Assembly (NCBI RefSeq): GCF_963678245.1
Contig: NZ_OY782772.1
Span: 248,001 to 312,000, forward strand
Source of the DNA: an uncultured Sunxiuqinia sp.
GTDB taxonomy: Bacteria > Bacteroidota > Bacteroidia > Bacteroidales > Prolixibacteraceae
DNA: 64,000 nucleotides
Reading direction: 5' to 3'
In this document: positions 46,884-55,363 of the stretch, piece by piece
How the letters are laid out: every line of letters begins with the position of its first letter
How positions within the stretch are numbered: position 1 is the first letter of the stretch
Notes under the pieces: model-generated
Told to the model about the DNA's origin: nothing
Database searches by the model: none
The model's input: the letters and a program-made list of their open reading frames with translations, nothing else
Program-made: the position numbers and the translations under genes

Positions 46884-48064
46884 TGGCTGATTATCATTTT
46901 GATGTCGATATTCAACAGAAGTTGCCTAAAGGCGAGGTGGTTTGTGGTGATGTGTTTTACACCCGTCGAATTAAGGAAGAAGGTCGCGTAATCATGGTGT
47001 TGTCTGATGGAATTGGGCACGGTGTAAAGGCTAATGTCTTAGCTACATTAACAGCCTCTATGGCTTTAAACTATTCTTCATTACATACGGAGCCAGATGT
47101 GGCTGCGAAGGTATTTATGCGTGCTCTACCTCGCAGTAGCGATGGAAAAGAGAGTTACGCCACATTCACGATTATTGAAATTGAAGTAGATGGATTGGTT
47201 CGGATCGTGAATTATGATAATCCGCCAACTTTAATTTTCCGTAAAGGCGAATACTTTTTGCCTAAAGAAATCGAAGTAAATATCAGGGGAGAGGAGAATG
47301 TTGGCAAAATTTTGCGTATTCGTGAGTTTACACCTCGAAAAGGCGATCGCATTATTTTTATGACCGATGGTGTTGTTCAAAGTGGCTTGGGGGGCAAAAA
47401 ATATCCGATGGGCTGGGGAATAGAGCAGGTGCATGAGTTTGCAAAAAAGCAGATTTCGCGCGAAAATAAAATTTCGGCTACTCGTCTGGCACGGAAAATT
47501 TTAAACCAGGCAGCCATGAATGACGGATTTAATTTGAAAGATGATACCAGTTGCGGTATTGTCCATTTTCGAAAACCCCGAGAGTTTATGCTGATAACGG
47601 GACCTCCGTTCTATAAGATTAAAGATGTTGATTTTGTGAAACGAGTGACAGAGTTCCCGGGCAAGAAGATTATATGTGGTGGTACAACTGCTGAGATTAT
47701 TGCCCGCGAATTAGATTTGGAAGTCAATATCCAGCATCGGTATGCTGGAGAGTCGATTCCTCCGGCTGCCGAAATGGAAGGTTTTGAAATGGTGACGGAG
47801 GGCGTGTTGACGATGGGAAAAGTGGAGGAAGTTCTTGAAAACTACACCCGCGAAACCCGATTGGGAAACAGTCCGCCCGAAGAAGTGGTGAAATTGTTGT
47901 TGGAACACGATATTATTCACATTATTGTAGGCACTCGAATTAACTGGACTCATCAGGATCCGGAGCAGCCGATTGAGCTCGAGATACGCAAGTTTGTTGT
48001 AAAACGAGTCGTTCGTTTGTTGGAAGAGCGATTTTTGAAAGACGTAACATTGGAGTTGGTCTAA
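46883..48064 (+). CDS. SpoIIE-type PP2C phosphatase with extra C-terminal domain
   Basis: Residues 1 to about 230 form a SpoIIE/PP2C phosphatase domain with GEVVCGDVFY, VLSDGIGHG, IIFMTDGVVQ and DDTSCGIVHF, which provide the metal-binding Asp residues. About 160 further residues follow, including ITGPPFYKIKDVD, KKIICGGTTAEIIAREL and a helical end; this part is not in standard SpoIIE and I do not recognise it. SpoIIE enzymes dephosphorylate STAS-type antagonists in partner-switching systems. Together with the PAS protein, the RsbW-like ATPase and the hydrogenase-like putative sensor, it suggests a switch that reads H2 or redox state. Confidence 0.88.
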   Translation: MADYHFDVDIQQKLPKGEVVCGDVFYTRRIKEEGRVIMVLSDGIGHGVKANVLATLTASMALNYSSLHTEPDVAAKVFMRALPRSSDGKESYATFTIIEIEVDGLVRIVNYDNPPTLIFRKGEYFLPKEIEVNIRGEENVGKILRIREFTPRKGDRIIFMTDGVVQSGLGGKKYPMGWGIEQVHEFAKKQISRENKISATRLARKILNQAAMNDGFNLKDDTSCGIVHFRKPREFMLITGPPFYKIKDVDFVKRVTEFPGKKIICGGTTAEIIARELDLEVNIQHRYAGESIPPAAEMEGFEMVTEGVLTMGKVEEVLENYTRETRLGNSPPEEVVKLLLEHDIIHIIVGTRINWTHQDPEQPIELEIRKFVVKRVVRLLEERFLKDVTLELV

Positions 48065-48124
48065 TGATCATTGTAAATGGGAGCGTGAATTCAACCCGTT
48101 TAAAATCCACAAGATAAATCAGAA

Positions 48125-48580
48125 ATGAATAAGGAAATAAAAGCGTTGTTATTAGCAGAACTCTCCAAATTGTTGGACGAACGAATTAACGCAACATTAT
48201 CAGAAATAGAATCAGCAAAAGAGTCACGCGATAGCGATACCAAAAGCAGTGCCGGCGATAAATATGAAACGGGGCGGGAAATGATTCAACAGGAGTTGAA
48301 TAAATTTCAGGCTGAGTTGAGCAAGTTTCAAACTTTGAAAAATGATTTGGCACGAATTAATCCTTCGAAAATACATACACATGTAGAATTTGGTAGCCTG
48401 GTAATTTGTAATCAAGGGAACTATTTTCTATCGGTTGCTCTGGGAAAGGTTCATGTGCAGTCGACGGATTACTTTTGTTTGTCGATGGTTTCTCCGATCG
48501 GTCAGGCGCTATCTGGAGGAAAAGTTGGCGAGCAGGTTTTGTTTAACGGGAAGACGATTTTGATTGAAGCCATTTATTAG
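48125..48580 (+). CDS. GreA/GreB-family-like protein
   Basis: The 151-residue protein has an N-terminal coiled-coil-like hairpin (about residues 1-75, rich in Glu and Lys) and a small beta domain with FCLSMVSPIGQALSGGKVGEQVLFNG. The latter matches the FKBP-like C-terminal domain of Gre factors (SPIGxALxGKxVGD). Gre factors reach into the RNA polymerase secondary channel to rescue stalled complexes. This protein lacks the full length of standard GreA by a few residues and may be a Bacteroidota-specific relative. It lies 60 bases after the SpoIIE gene and converges on rlmF with nine bases between stops. Confidence 0.75.
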   Translation: MNKEIKALLLAELSKLLDERINATLSEIESAKESRDSDTKSSAGDKYETGREMIQQELNKFQAELSKFQTLKNDLARINPSKIHTHVEFGSLVICNQGNYFLSVALGKVHVQSTDYFCLSMVSPIGQALSGGKVGEQVLFNGKTILIEAIY

Positions 48581-48589
48581 AGTTCTAAC

Positions 48590-49555
48590 TTATTTCCATC
48601 TCTGAGTCCACTCTTTTTGCTCTTTTTTTGAAAGGAACGTCCATGTTATTATCCGACTGACTTTATTGCCTTGCCCCATGCTGATGGTCTGTACTTCGGT
48701 CGCTTCAACCTGTTTTAAAAATTTGTATGCGGCCGGGAGGCGTTCGCTTTTTGATACTAAACTGGTGAACCAAAAGCATGTTTTTGCAAATCGTTTACTT
48801 TCATGAATCATATTCTTTAGGAACGCTACTTCACCGCCTTCGCACCACAACTCATTACTTTGTCCGCCAAAATTTAGCTTCGGACTTTTTGCTTTTTGTG
48901 TGTTGAGCTTGCTGAGTTTACGAAGAGTGCCGGCTTGTGCTTCAGCAGCCGACGCATGAAAAGGCGGGTTACAAACGGTCAGGGCAAACCGTTCGTCGGG
49001 TTGGATGATTCCGGTAAAAATGTTATTCGGGTTGGCTTGCAATTGTAAAGAGACTCGTTCGGTTAGTGCTGGATTTTGATTTACAATTCTGGTGGCCGAT
49101 TTAATTGCAGTCGGGTCAATATCAGCACCCACAAAATTCCATTCGTACTCCATACTTCCAATAATTGGGTAAATGCAGTTCGCACCAACGCCAACATCTA
49201 AACAGTTGATGGAGGAGCCAGTTGGAATTATACCCGAATTGCAGTTGCTCAGGATATCGGCAGCATAGTGAATGTAGTCTGCTCGTCCCGGTATTGGAGG
49301 GCACAGGTAATTCGCCGGAATGTCCCAATATCCGAGTCCGTAGTTGTTTTTTAGTATGGCCGTGTTTAGGATTTTTACTGCTTTAGCATCTGAAAAATCA
49401 ATCGATTCATCACCATAAGGGTTTTCTCTTACAAATTCGTTCAGTTCAGGGCAAACAGCAATCAGCTGTTTGAAATCGTAACGCTCACGATTTTTGTTGC
49501 GAGGGTGCAATTTCGACTTTACTGTAGGATGATTTTTCTTTTTAACCATGATCAT
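48590..49555 (-). CDS. rlmF: 23S rRNA (adenine-1618-N6)-methyltransferase RlmF
   Basis: From ATG 49555 the protein has 321 residues. It matches RlmF closely in order: HPRNKNRERYDF at the N-terminus, WDIPANYLCPPIPGRADYIH, SAM-binding LDVGVGANCIYP, the catalytic CNPPFHASAAEAQAGT (NPPF motif), and FGGQSNELWCEGGEVAFLK. The enzyme methylates A1618 in 23S rRNA. The frame opens at 49573, but a perfect minus-strand -7 box at 49571-49578 puts transcription start near 49566, so the ATG at 49555 or 49549 is the real start. Confidence 0.95.
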   Translation of the reverse strand: MIMVKKKNHPTVKSKLHPRNKNRERYDFKQLIAVCPELNEFVRENPYGDESIDFSDAKAVKILNTAILKNNYGLGYWDIPANYLCPPIPGRADYIHYAADILSNCNSGIIPTGSSINCLDVGVGANCIYPIIGSMEYEWNFVGADIDPTAIKSATRIVNQNPALTERVSLQLQANPNNIFTGIIQPDERFALTVCNPPFHASAAEAQAGTLRKLSKLNTQKAKSPKLNFGGQSNELWCEGGEVAFLKNMIHESKRFAKTCFWFTSLVSKSERLPAAYKFLKQVEATEVQTISMGQGNKVSRIITWTFLSKKEQKEWTQRWK

Positions 49556-49570
49556 AAATTTATGACACGA

Positions 49571-49578
49571 CAAATTTA
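49571..49578 (-). promoter_or_regulatory. -7 box of rlmF
   Basis: TAAATTTG on the minus strand matches TAnnTTTG exactly. It overlaps the most upstream ATG of the rlmF frame, ruling that start out. No good -33 element is seen. Confidence 0.5.
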
Positions 49579-49643
49579 GTTTTATTTGTTCGAATGAAAT
49601 AAAACCAGAACTATTGATGACTCATTAGCTCTTAAAATAAACC

Positions 49644-49651
49644 TATCTTTG
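49644..49651 (+). promoter_or_regulatory. -7 box of the DEAD-box helicase gene
   Basis: TATCTTTG matches TAnnTTTG exactly and ends four bases before the helicase ATG at 49656. Transcription would begin at or next to the A of the start codon, which implies a leaderless message. Confidence 0.5.
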
Positions 49652-49655
49652 CCGC

Positions 49656-50969
49656 ATGTCAAAATCGATTAAAAATCAAAAAAACATACTGGATAAGCTG
49701 AATATTGAGCAATTGAACCCAATGCAGGAAGAGGCTCAGCAGACAATCCACTCCAATGCTGAAGTCGTTTTACTGTCGCCCACCGGAACCGGAAAAACAT
49801 TGGCCTTTTTGTTGCCCCTTGTTGCAGAATTGAAACGGGACTGCGATGAAATTCAGACCTTAATTTTGGCGCCATCGCGCGAGTTGGCTATTCAAATAGA
49901 ACAGGTGCTTCGCGAAATGGGCGCTGGCTATAAAACCAATGCTGTTTACGGAGGCACCTCATTTTCAAAAGATAAACTGGAGTTAAAGCATCGTCCGGCT
50001 GTATTGGTTGGTACGCCGGGTCGGGTGGCCGATCATTTGCGGCGCGAAACTTTTTCTACCGACAGTATTAAAACATTGGTGCTCGATGAGTTTGATAAAT
50101 CGTTGGAAATTGGTTTTGAAGATGAAATGCGTGAGATTTTGCGAATGCTCCCGATGTTGGAAAAGAAGATTCTAACTTCGGCAACTCAAAAAGTGGATAT
50201 CCCTGCTTTTGTGGGATTGAAAGATCCGGTCAATTTAAATTATTTGGGAGAAAAGAGCTCTCAGCTCAAAATCAAAAAAATACTTTCACCTGATAAAGAC
50301 AAACTGGAGGTGCTGTTTAAAGCGTTGTGTCATATTGGAAATCAGCCGGGAATTATTTTCTGCAACTTTAAATATACGATTCAGCGAATGAGCGATTTCC
50401 TAAATGAAAAGAAAATCAGACATGGGTGTTTTTATGGGGGAATGGAGCAGATGGATCGCGAACGATCCCTTATTCAATTTAGAAACGGCACACATCAATT
50501 GTTGATTGCTACCGATCTGGCTGCCCGTGGAATTGATGTTCCTGAGATTAAATTTATTCTGCATTATCAACTGCCAAGGCGGAAAGATGAATTTACCCAT
50601 AGAAATGGTCGAACAGCGCGAATGTTTAACGATGGAACGGCCTATATTCTGCACTGGGAACAAGAAGAACTACCAGACTATTTGGGGGCGGTTGGCATCG
50701 AAAGACTAAGGGAAGCACCTCTTTTAAATAAGTCTGCATGGACAACTTTATTTATTTCCGGAGGCCGAAAAGATAAAATATCAAAAGGAGATATTGCCGG
50801 CTTATTTTTTAAACAAGGAAATCTGAACAAAGAACAATTAGGAATTATTGAGCTTAAACAGGATTGTGCGTTTGTTGGCGTGCATGTGAGCCAGTCGAAA
50901 CAATTGGTTGAATTGCTGGACGGCTGTAGGTTGAAAAATAAGAAGATCAGGATTTCAATCGTTTCCTGA
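49656..50969 (+). CDS. DEAD-box RNA helicase, DbpA-like
   Basis: The 437-residue protein has the helicase motifs in order: the Q-motif region (LNPMQEEAQ), Walker A SPTGTGKT, PSRELAIQ, GTPGRV, motif II as DEFD rather than DEAD, then TSAT, and in the second half IIFCNFKYT, ATDLAARGIDVP and HRNGRTAR. The last ~70 residues form a small DbpA-type RNA-binding domain (IAGLFFKQGNLNKEQLG and FVGVHVSQSK). DbpA relatives help assemble the large ribosomal subunit, which fits the divergent rlmF next to it. DEFD is a tolerated variant of motif II. Confidence 0.92.
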   Translation: MSKSIKNQKNILDKLNIEQLNPMQEEAQQTIHSNAEVVLLSPTGTGKTLAFLLPLVAELKRDCDEIQTLILAPSRELAIQIEQVLREMGAGYKTNAVYGGTSFSKDKLELKHRPAVLVGTPGRVADHLRRETFSTDSIKTLVLDEFDKSLEIGFEDEMREILRMLPMLEKKILTSATQKVDIPAFVGLKDPVNLNYLGEKSSQLKIKKILSPDKDKLEVLFKALCHIGNQPGIIFCNFKYTIQRMSDFLNEKKIRHGCFYGGMEQMDRERSLIQFRNGTHQLLIATDLAARGIDVPEIKFILHYQLPRRKDEFTHRNGRTARMFNDGTAYILHWEQEELPDYLGAVGIERLREAPLLNKSAWTTLFISGGRKDKISKGDIAGLFFKQGNLNKEQLGIIELKQDCAFVGVHVSQSKQLVELLDGCRLKNKKIRISIVS

Positions 50970-50981
50970 TTCTTAAATAAA

Positions 50982-51014
50982 AAAGGCTTCGGATAAATTA
51001 TCCAAAGCCTTTTC
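50982..51014. terminator. Bidirectional terminator
   Basis: AAAAGGCTT pairs with AAGCCTTTT, with an inner GGAT/ATCC stem. The outer A and T runs give a U-tract in either direction. It separates the convergent helicase and dihydroorotate-dehydrogenase-like genes. Confidence 0.8.
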
Positions 51015-51045
51015 ATGATCTATTCTAGTTACAATTAAGCATTTC

Positions 51046-52059
51046 TTATACCATTGGGTATTTTTTGAACACCTCTTCTGATTTCATCAAAATATCAACA
51101 TATTGTGCTCGTTGATAGGCGAATGGATCTTTCAGGTTTTTACGTGAAAGTTTTCCACGGAAATCATCCAATGATTTATAGCCTTTTTTATCCATCCATG
51201 CTGATAAGTCAGTCAGCACTTTTTCAACAAATGGTGGTTGGTTGCGGTAAATAGCCGAAACTACCTGAACCACATTAGCTCCTGCTAATAGCATTTTAAT
51301 TACATCTTCGGAGCTTGAAATTCCCCTGCTTGCACAAACACTGGCATCAATATTCCCATAAAGTAAGCCGGCATATCTCAGTGAAACCTGAAAGTCTTTT
51401 TCCTGACTTAAGTCCCATGGATAATGAAATAGTTCTTTCTCGATGTCAATATCGGGTTGGAAAAAGCGATTAAAAATTACAAAACCATCAACCCCGGCTT
51501 CATCTAATTTTTTGATAAAATTAAGTGTGTTCGTATAAAACGGACTTAGTTTCACACTTACTGGAATTTTAACTGCCTTTTTAACGCTTTTTACGATTTG
51601 TATTTGTTTGTCTTCAATACCTTCTCCAGCTACTTCAAAATATCCGGGAGTTGCATAAAGATTAATTTCCAAAGCATCAACACCAGTCTTCTCCAATTCC
51701 TTGGCGTACTCAACCCACGATGTTTCGTAAATCGCGTTCAAACTGGCAATAATTGGTACTGACGTATTTTCTTTTAGTGTTTTTACATTCAGGAGGTGTT
51801 CCTTCGGTCCGGCATGTTCCATCTCAGGAAAGATGCTTGTCATCTCCGCATGTCTTTCTTCGTATTCATGAAGATCGTCCTCAAGCTGAATAGATTCTAA
51901 TTGAATTTGCTCCTCGAATAAAGATTTGTATACGATAGCACCGATTCCGGCTTTTTCAACTTGTTGTATTACTTCTGGTTTATTGACCAGATTACTAGCT
52001 CCTAAAACTAACGGGTTTTTTAGTTTTAGCCCCATATAGGTGGTTGATAAATCTGCCAT
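51046..52059 (-). CDS. Dihydroorotate dehydrogenase-like flavoprotein
   Basis: The 337-residue protein is a TIM-barrel FMN enzyme of the class-1 dihydroorotate dehydrogenase superfamily: DLSTTYMGLKLKNPLVLGAS at the N-terminus, GIGAIVYKSLFEEQ, IPVSVKLSPF, GVDGFVIFNRF, then GISSSEDVIKMLLAGANVVQ at the phosphate-binding end. The catalytic Cys/Ser segment of true PyrD is not obvious, and the length and opening match the separate group annotated as dihydroorotate dehydrogenase-like protein. Its substrate is therefore not certain. It stands alone, bounded by a terminator and a 162-base gap upstream. Confidence 0.85.
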   Translation of the reverse strand: MADLSTTYMGLKLKNPLVLGASNLVNKPEVIQQVEKAGIGAIVYKSLFEEQIQLESIQLEDDLHEYEERHAEMTSIFPEMEHAGPKEHLLNVKTLKENTSVPIIASLNAIYETSWVEYAKELEKTGVDALEINLYATPGYFEVAGEGIEDKQIQIVKSVKKAVKIPVSVKLSPFYTNTLNFIKKLDEAGVDGFVIFNRFFQPDIDIEKELFHYPWDLSQEKDFQVSLRYAGLLYGNIDASVCASRGISSSEDVIKMLLAGANVVQVVSAIYRNQPPFVEKVLTDLSAWMDKKGYKSLDDFRGKLSRKNLKDPFAYQRAQYVDILMKSEEVFKKYPMV

Positions 52060-52221
52060 AATATTGATTTTACAGGTTGTTTTCTGAATAGTTAAACTCC
52101 GCAGGTTCTGCTTTTGTTCAAGCGTGTGAGATTAAAGTTAATCAAATGGCTGATTATCTACAATATAAAAAGGTTAAGCTTTTGGAGAATCGTTAAGACA
52201 GGAATAATTCAGGTGAAAAAT

Positions 52222-53412
52222 CTAACTGATCACGCCGGAGCCGATCAACTCCTTACCATCATACCACGCTGCAAACTGACCGGCGGTAATTCCTCGTTGT
52301 TCATTTTCAAAAAGGATATAAATTCCTTCTTCTTGCTGATAAAGAGTTGCTTTTTCGAGCGGTTGGCGATAGCGAATTCGCACGTCATAGTTACGGGTTT
52401 CACTATACTCCATTTTCAGGTCTTTACGAATCCAGTGGATTTCTTCATTTGTAATAAATAGTCCGGGACGATACAATCCGGGATGTTCAGTGCCTTCCCC
52501 TACATAAATAATGTTGCGATTGACATCTGTTCCGAGCACAAATAGAGGTTCGTCATGTCCGCCAATGTTCAGGCCTTTTCGTTGACCTACCGTGTAAAAG
52601 TGCGCGCCACGGTGCTCTCCAATTACTTTGCCGTTCCACGGTTTATATGGGTAAGCAAAACATAGTTTTTTGAAGTTGTTTGGTGTTTTTTCAACCGTTT
52701 TCTTTTTGGCCATAAACTCTGCCGGCACTTCAATTACGTTTCCTGTTTTTGGTTCCAGTTGTTGTTGCAAAAAAGTAGGTAGATCAACTTTCCCGACAAA
52801 GCAAATTCCCTGAGAGTCTTTTCTGGCTGCTGTTGGTAAGTCCTGCTCAGCTGCAATTCTTCGAACTTCGGGTTTGTCGATATGACCAATTGGAAAGAGT
52901 GCTTTGCTTAATTGGCTTTGATTTAACTGACAAAGAAAATAGCTTTGGTCTTTGTTGTTATCTTCTCCGGCGAGTAGTTGGTAGATGTGCTGTCCATTCT
53001 TTTCGATTTCCGTTTTCTGACAGTAGTGTCCTGTGGCAACATAGTCAGCACCAAACTTCAGGCACTCATCCATAAAAATATCGAACTTGATTTCGCGGTT
53101 ACAAAGTACGTCGGGATTAGGTGTGCGTCCTTTGCTATATTCGTCAAACATGTAATCGACCACCCGCGTTTTATAGTCTTTGCTCAGGTCAACAATATGA
53201 AAAGGCATATCGAGTTTTTTGGCCACCATTTCAGCAATCATGGCATCGTCTTCCCAGGTACAGTGTCCTGTAATGGCGCCCGTCCGGTCGTGCCAGTTCA
53301 CCATGAACAGTGCAATTACATCGTATCCCTGTTGCTTTAACAGGTACGCTGCCACACTGGAATCTACTCCTCCCGAAAGTCCGATAACTACCTTTTCACC
53401 CATTTTATCCAA
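52222..53412 (-). CDS. mnmA: tRNA-specific 2-thiouridylase MnmA
   Basis: The 396-residue protein has the PP-loop GLSGGVDSSVAAYLL, the nucleophilic Cys in NPDVLCNREIKF and the second catalytic Cys in SQGICFVGK. GHYC and the DQSYFLCQL segment also match MnmA. The C-terminal barrel contains HFYTVGQRKGL and ends in EKATLYQQEEGIYILFENEQ-like sequence. MnmA puts sulfur on U34 of Lys, Glu and Gln tRNAs. Start may be the ATG at 53412 or the one at 53403, which begins GEKVVIGLSGG. Confidence 0.95.
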   Translation of the reverse strand: MDKMGEKVVIGLSGGVDSSVAAYLLKQQGYDVIALFMVNWHDRTGAITGHCTWEDDAMIAEMVAKKLDMPFHIVDLSKDYKTRVVDYMFDEYSKGRTPNPDVLCNREIKFDIFMDECLKFGADYVATGHYCQKTEIEKNGQHIYQLLAGEDNNKDQSYFLCQLNQSQLSKALFPIGHIDKPEVRRIAAEQDLPTAARKDSQGICFVGKVDLPTFLQQQLEPKTGNVIEVPAEFMAKKKTVEKTPNNFKKLCFAYPYKPWNGKVIGEHRGAHFYTVGQRKGLNIGGHDEPLFVLGTDVNRNIIYVGEGTEHPGLYRPGLFITNEEIHWIRKDLKMEYSETRNYDVRIRYRQPLEKATLYQQEEGIYILFENEQRGITAGQFAAWYDGKELIGSGVIS

Positions 53413-53423
53413 TAATTGAGCGA

Positions 53424-53454
53424 CAAAAGTAGGAGGAATTTTTCACATTGACAA
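53424..53454 (-). promoter_or_regulatory. Promoter of mnmA
   Basis: On the minus strand TTG (53452-53454) and TACTTTTG (53424-53431) are 20 bases apart, close to the Bacteroidota consensus. Transcription would start near 53419, leaving a leader of about 7 to 16 bases. Confidence 0.6.
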
Positions 53455-53537
53455 TTGTTGTATTCGGCCGATTGAAAGGAGGATTAGGAGAGTAAAGCAC
53501 AGTAAGTGTTCAGTAGGCTTTTGTCTTACTAGAAACT

Positions 53538-54690
53538 CTACTTCAAACGGGCAAACAGCAATTGCCTGATGTCGCTAAACTCAGAACTGTTTTTGCCAAA
53601 AAAGAGCTGGCTGGTGGCCATCAGTTCCAGATTGTTTTGCAGCGAATAAGTCAGTGATGGGGCAAAATACCACGAGCGATCATTGGGATTGACAATGCCG
53701 GAAATGCTTGCAGAAAGCAGTGGCGTCACGGAGTAGGAGCACTGTCCGAATAACGAATATTGCGCAAACGAAAGGTATTTGGCTGACAGCTGATTATTGA
53801 AGAAAGGGGCAATTCTACCAGCATTTCCCTTTTTTCCATGGCTATTGTATAGCACACTTGTGTGGAAGTAAAGAGAGCTCGGTAAGGTGTAATCGGCAGA
53901 AGTCGACGCAACGGTCGCTTTTTCAGAGCCTGAATTGTTTTCTCTGGGGATGAAATGAATGATCTCTCCCCGAAATCCCGCACCTCGAATATCGTCAGCC
54001 CATCCGGCGCCAATAACGTAGTCAGCTCCTACCCATCCTCCCATAAATTGAAAATCGTAGCTCCATTGAGAGAAATGATAAAGCCCGGCTAAGTCCATCT
54101 CGTTTTCGTTTTCCCCAATTTGGTAGACCAATTCTACTGACGAAGTCATACCGGTATAATACTGTACTCGCAGTGCATCGGCTCCCGGGCGTTCTTCTAA
54201 TCAAAATCAAAATAAGAAAAGGAGTTGAACACGTCATTGGGATTCCAAACCAGATTAGTTCCCCAGTTAATACGCTGGCAGCCCACACGAACCTGCCAGT
54301 TCCCTAAAACCCAATGTAAGCTCGGTCGAACACAGAGTGCATAAACTAACCGATTCCGTCTATTGGTACAAACGATAGGTCAAAATAACCTTTGTCAACA
54401 TCTACGATTGATTGATACGTCGGAAATTTTTGTATAAGACTGCCGAACAAAATGCGATTGCGCATTTCCGCCACCACTGTAATCTCATTGCTGGTATACC
54501 ACATAAAATTGAAGCGGTTATGTATCGTGCTTGTTGTGTGGTGATCTAAGTTCAAACCCGGAATTTGCTGCTCGGGTGTGTAGTACATAAACAGCTCTTT
54601 GACGTAGCCGTTTAATGTCCTGTTTCTTTCTTGGGCAAAAGCCTATATCACAAAAACGATGAACAAAAGAAGTGTGTAGAAATGTTTCAT
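53538..54690 (-). pseudogene. Broken outer-membrane beta-barrel protein
   Basis: An ATG at 54690 begins a signal peptide (MKHFYTLLLFIVFVI) interrupted by TAG at 54643-54645, after which AFAQERN continues. The frame shifts near 54346-54370, continues as NWQVRVGCQRINWGTNLVW in another frame, and shifts again next to TAG 54197-54199. An open stretch of about 200 codons then runs to the end at 53538 with alternating aromatic/polar strands (QWSYDFQFMGGWVGADYVIG, SVTPLLSASISG, FFGKNSSEFSDIRQ). The intact ancestor was a barrel of about 380 residues that I cannot name. At least three separate lesions make it a pseudogene. It is the last gene of the decaying operon. Confidence 0.85.
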
Positions 54691-54698
54691 TGCGTTCT

Positions 54699-55361
54699 TT
54701 ATTTTGATTGAAAACCGCCAGCCATTTCCATGACGCACATCTTGCTGTACTTTGGATGTTCTCCGGCAGCAATTCCAATGGTGCGAAATGCCGTATCTAG
54801 AATGTTTCTCCGGTGGTTTCTGGAAGGAACACCATCATCAATGAGCAAGTTGACAACCACCCGGAAAGGCGAGTTGTTGCCATAAGTGATATTTTCTGCA
54901 AGCCTGCCTTCCCAATCTCCAAGCTGTTCTACTCGTGTTTGCGGGTTGGAGCCTCGGCGTCCGGTATGACCAATAGCTCCGGTTTTTTGCTGTTCTTTTA
55001 CTAAAATGTTGGCAGCCTTGCTCAGGCCCTCCGAAGGAGATAGTAAGGGCAATGGCTTTTGTTTTTTCATGACACGAATGCACTCAATCAGTGCTTTTTC
55101 TCCTTCTTGGGTTTTTATAGGGATAGTCCCCGGCCAGATAAATAATCGACCGTCAAAAGCTTTTAATAGCGGTTCCAGATTCTCTTCAGCGTATTGAGCG
55201 GGGTTTGCCCGCACCTTATTGAGTTCGATTAGCACTTGCTTTTCGAAAGCATCGAGGTAAGTGGCACGCTGGATCAGTTGATTGTTCGGTTGCGCTTCGA
55301 CATTGAATGCGAACAGGCTGATAAGAAACAGGAAGAAAATGGGAAAAATCCGTTGACTCAT
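54699..55361 (-). CDS. Secreted CAP-domain (SCP-like) protein
   Basis: The 220-residue protein has a signal peptide (about residues 1-23, ending VEAQ) and a CAP domain. Family landmarks are QVLIELNKVRANPAQYA, LSKAANILVKEQQK, IGHTGRRGSNPQTRVEQ (first His), LAENITYG (Glu) and SRNHRRNILDTAFRTIGIA (second His). These His and Glu positions form the CAP cavity. Bacterial members are extracellular or periplasmic with unknown activity. It is the only intact gene in a four-gene block whose other members are broken; stop and start are 2 and 8 bases from its neighbours. Confidence 0.9.
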   Translation of the reverse strand: MSQRIFPIFFLFLISLFAFNVEAQPNNQLIQRATYLDAFEKQVLIELNKVRANPAQYAEENLEPLLKAFDGRLFIWPGTIPIKTQEGEKALIECIRVMKKQKPLPLLSPSEGLSKAANILVKEQQKTGAIGHTGRRGSNPQTRVEQLGDWEGRLAENITYGNNSPFRVVVNLLIDDGVPSRNHRRNILDTAFRTIGIAAGEHPKYSKMCVMEMAGGFQSK

Positions 55362-55363
55362 GA

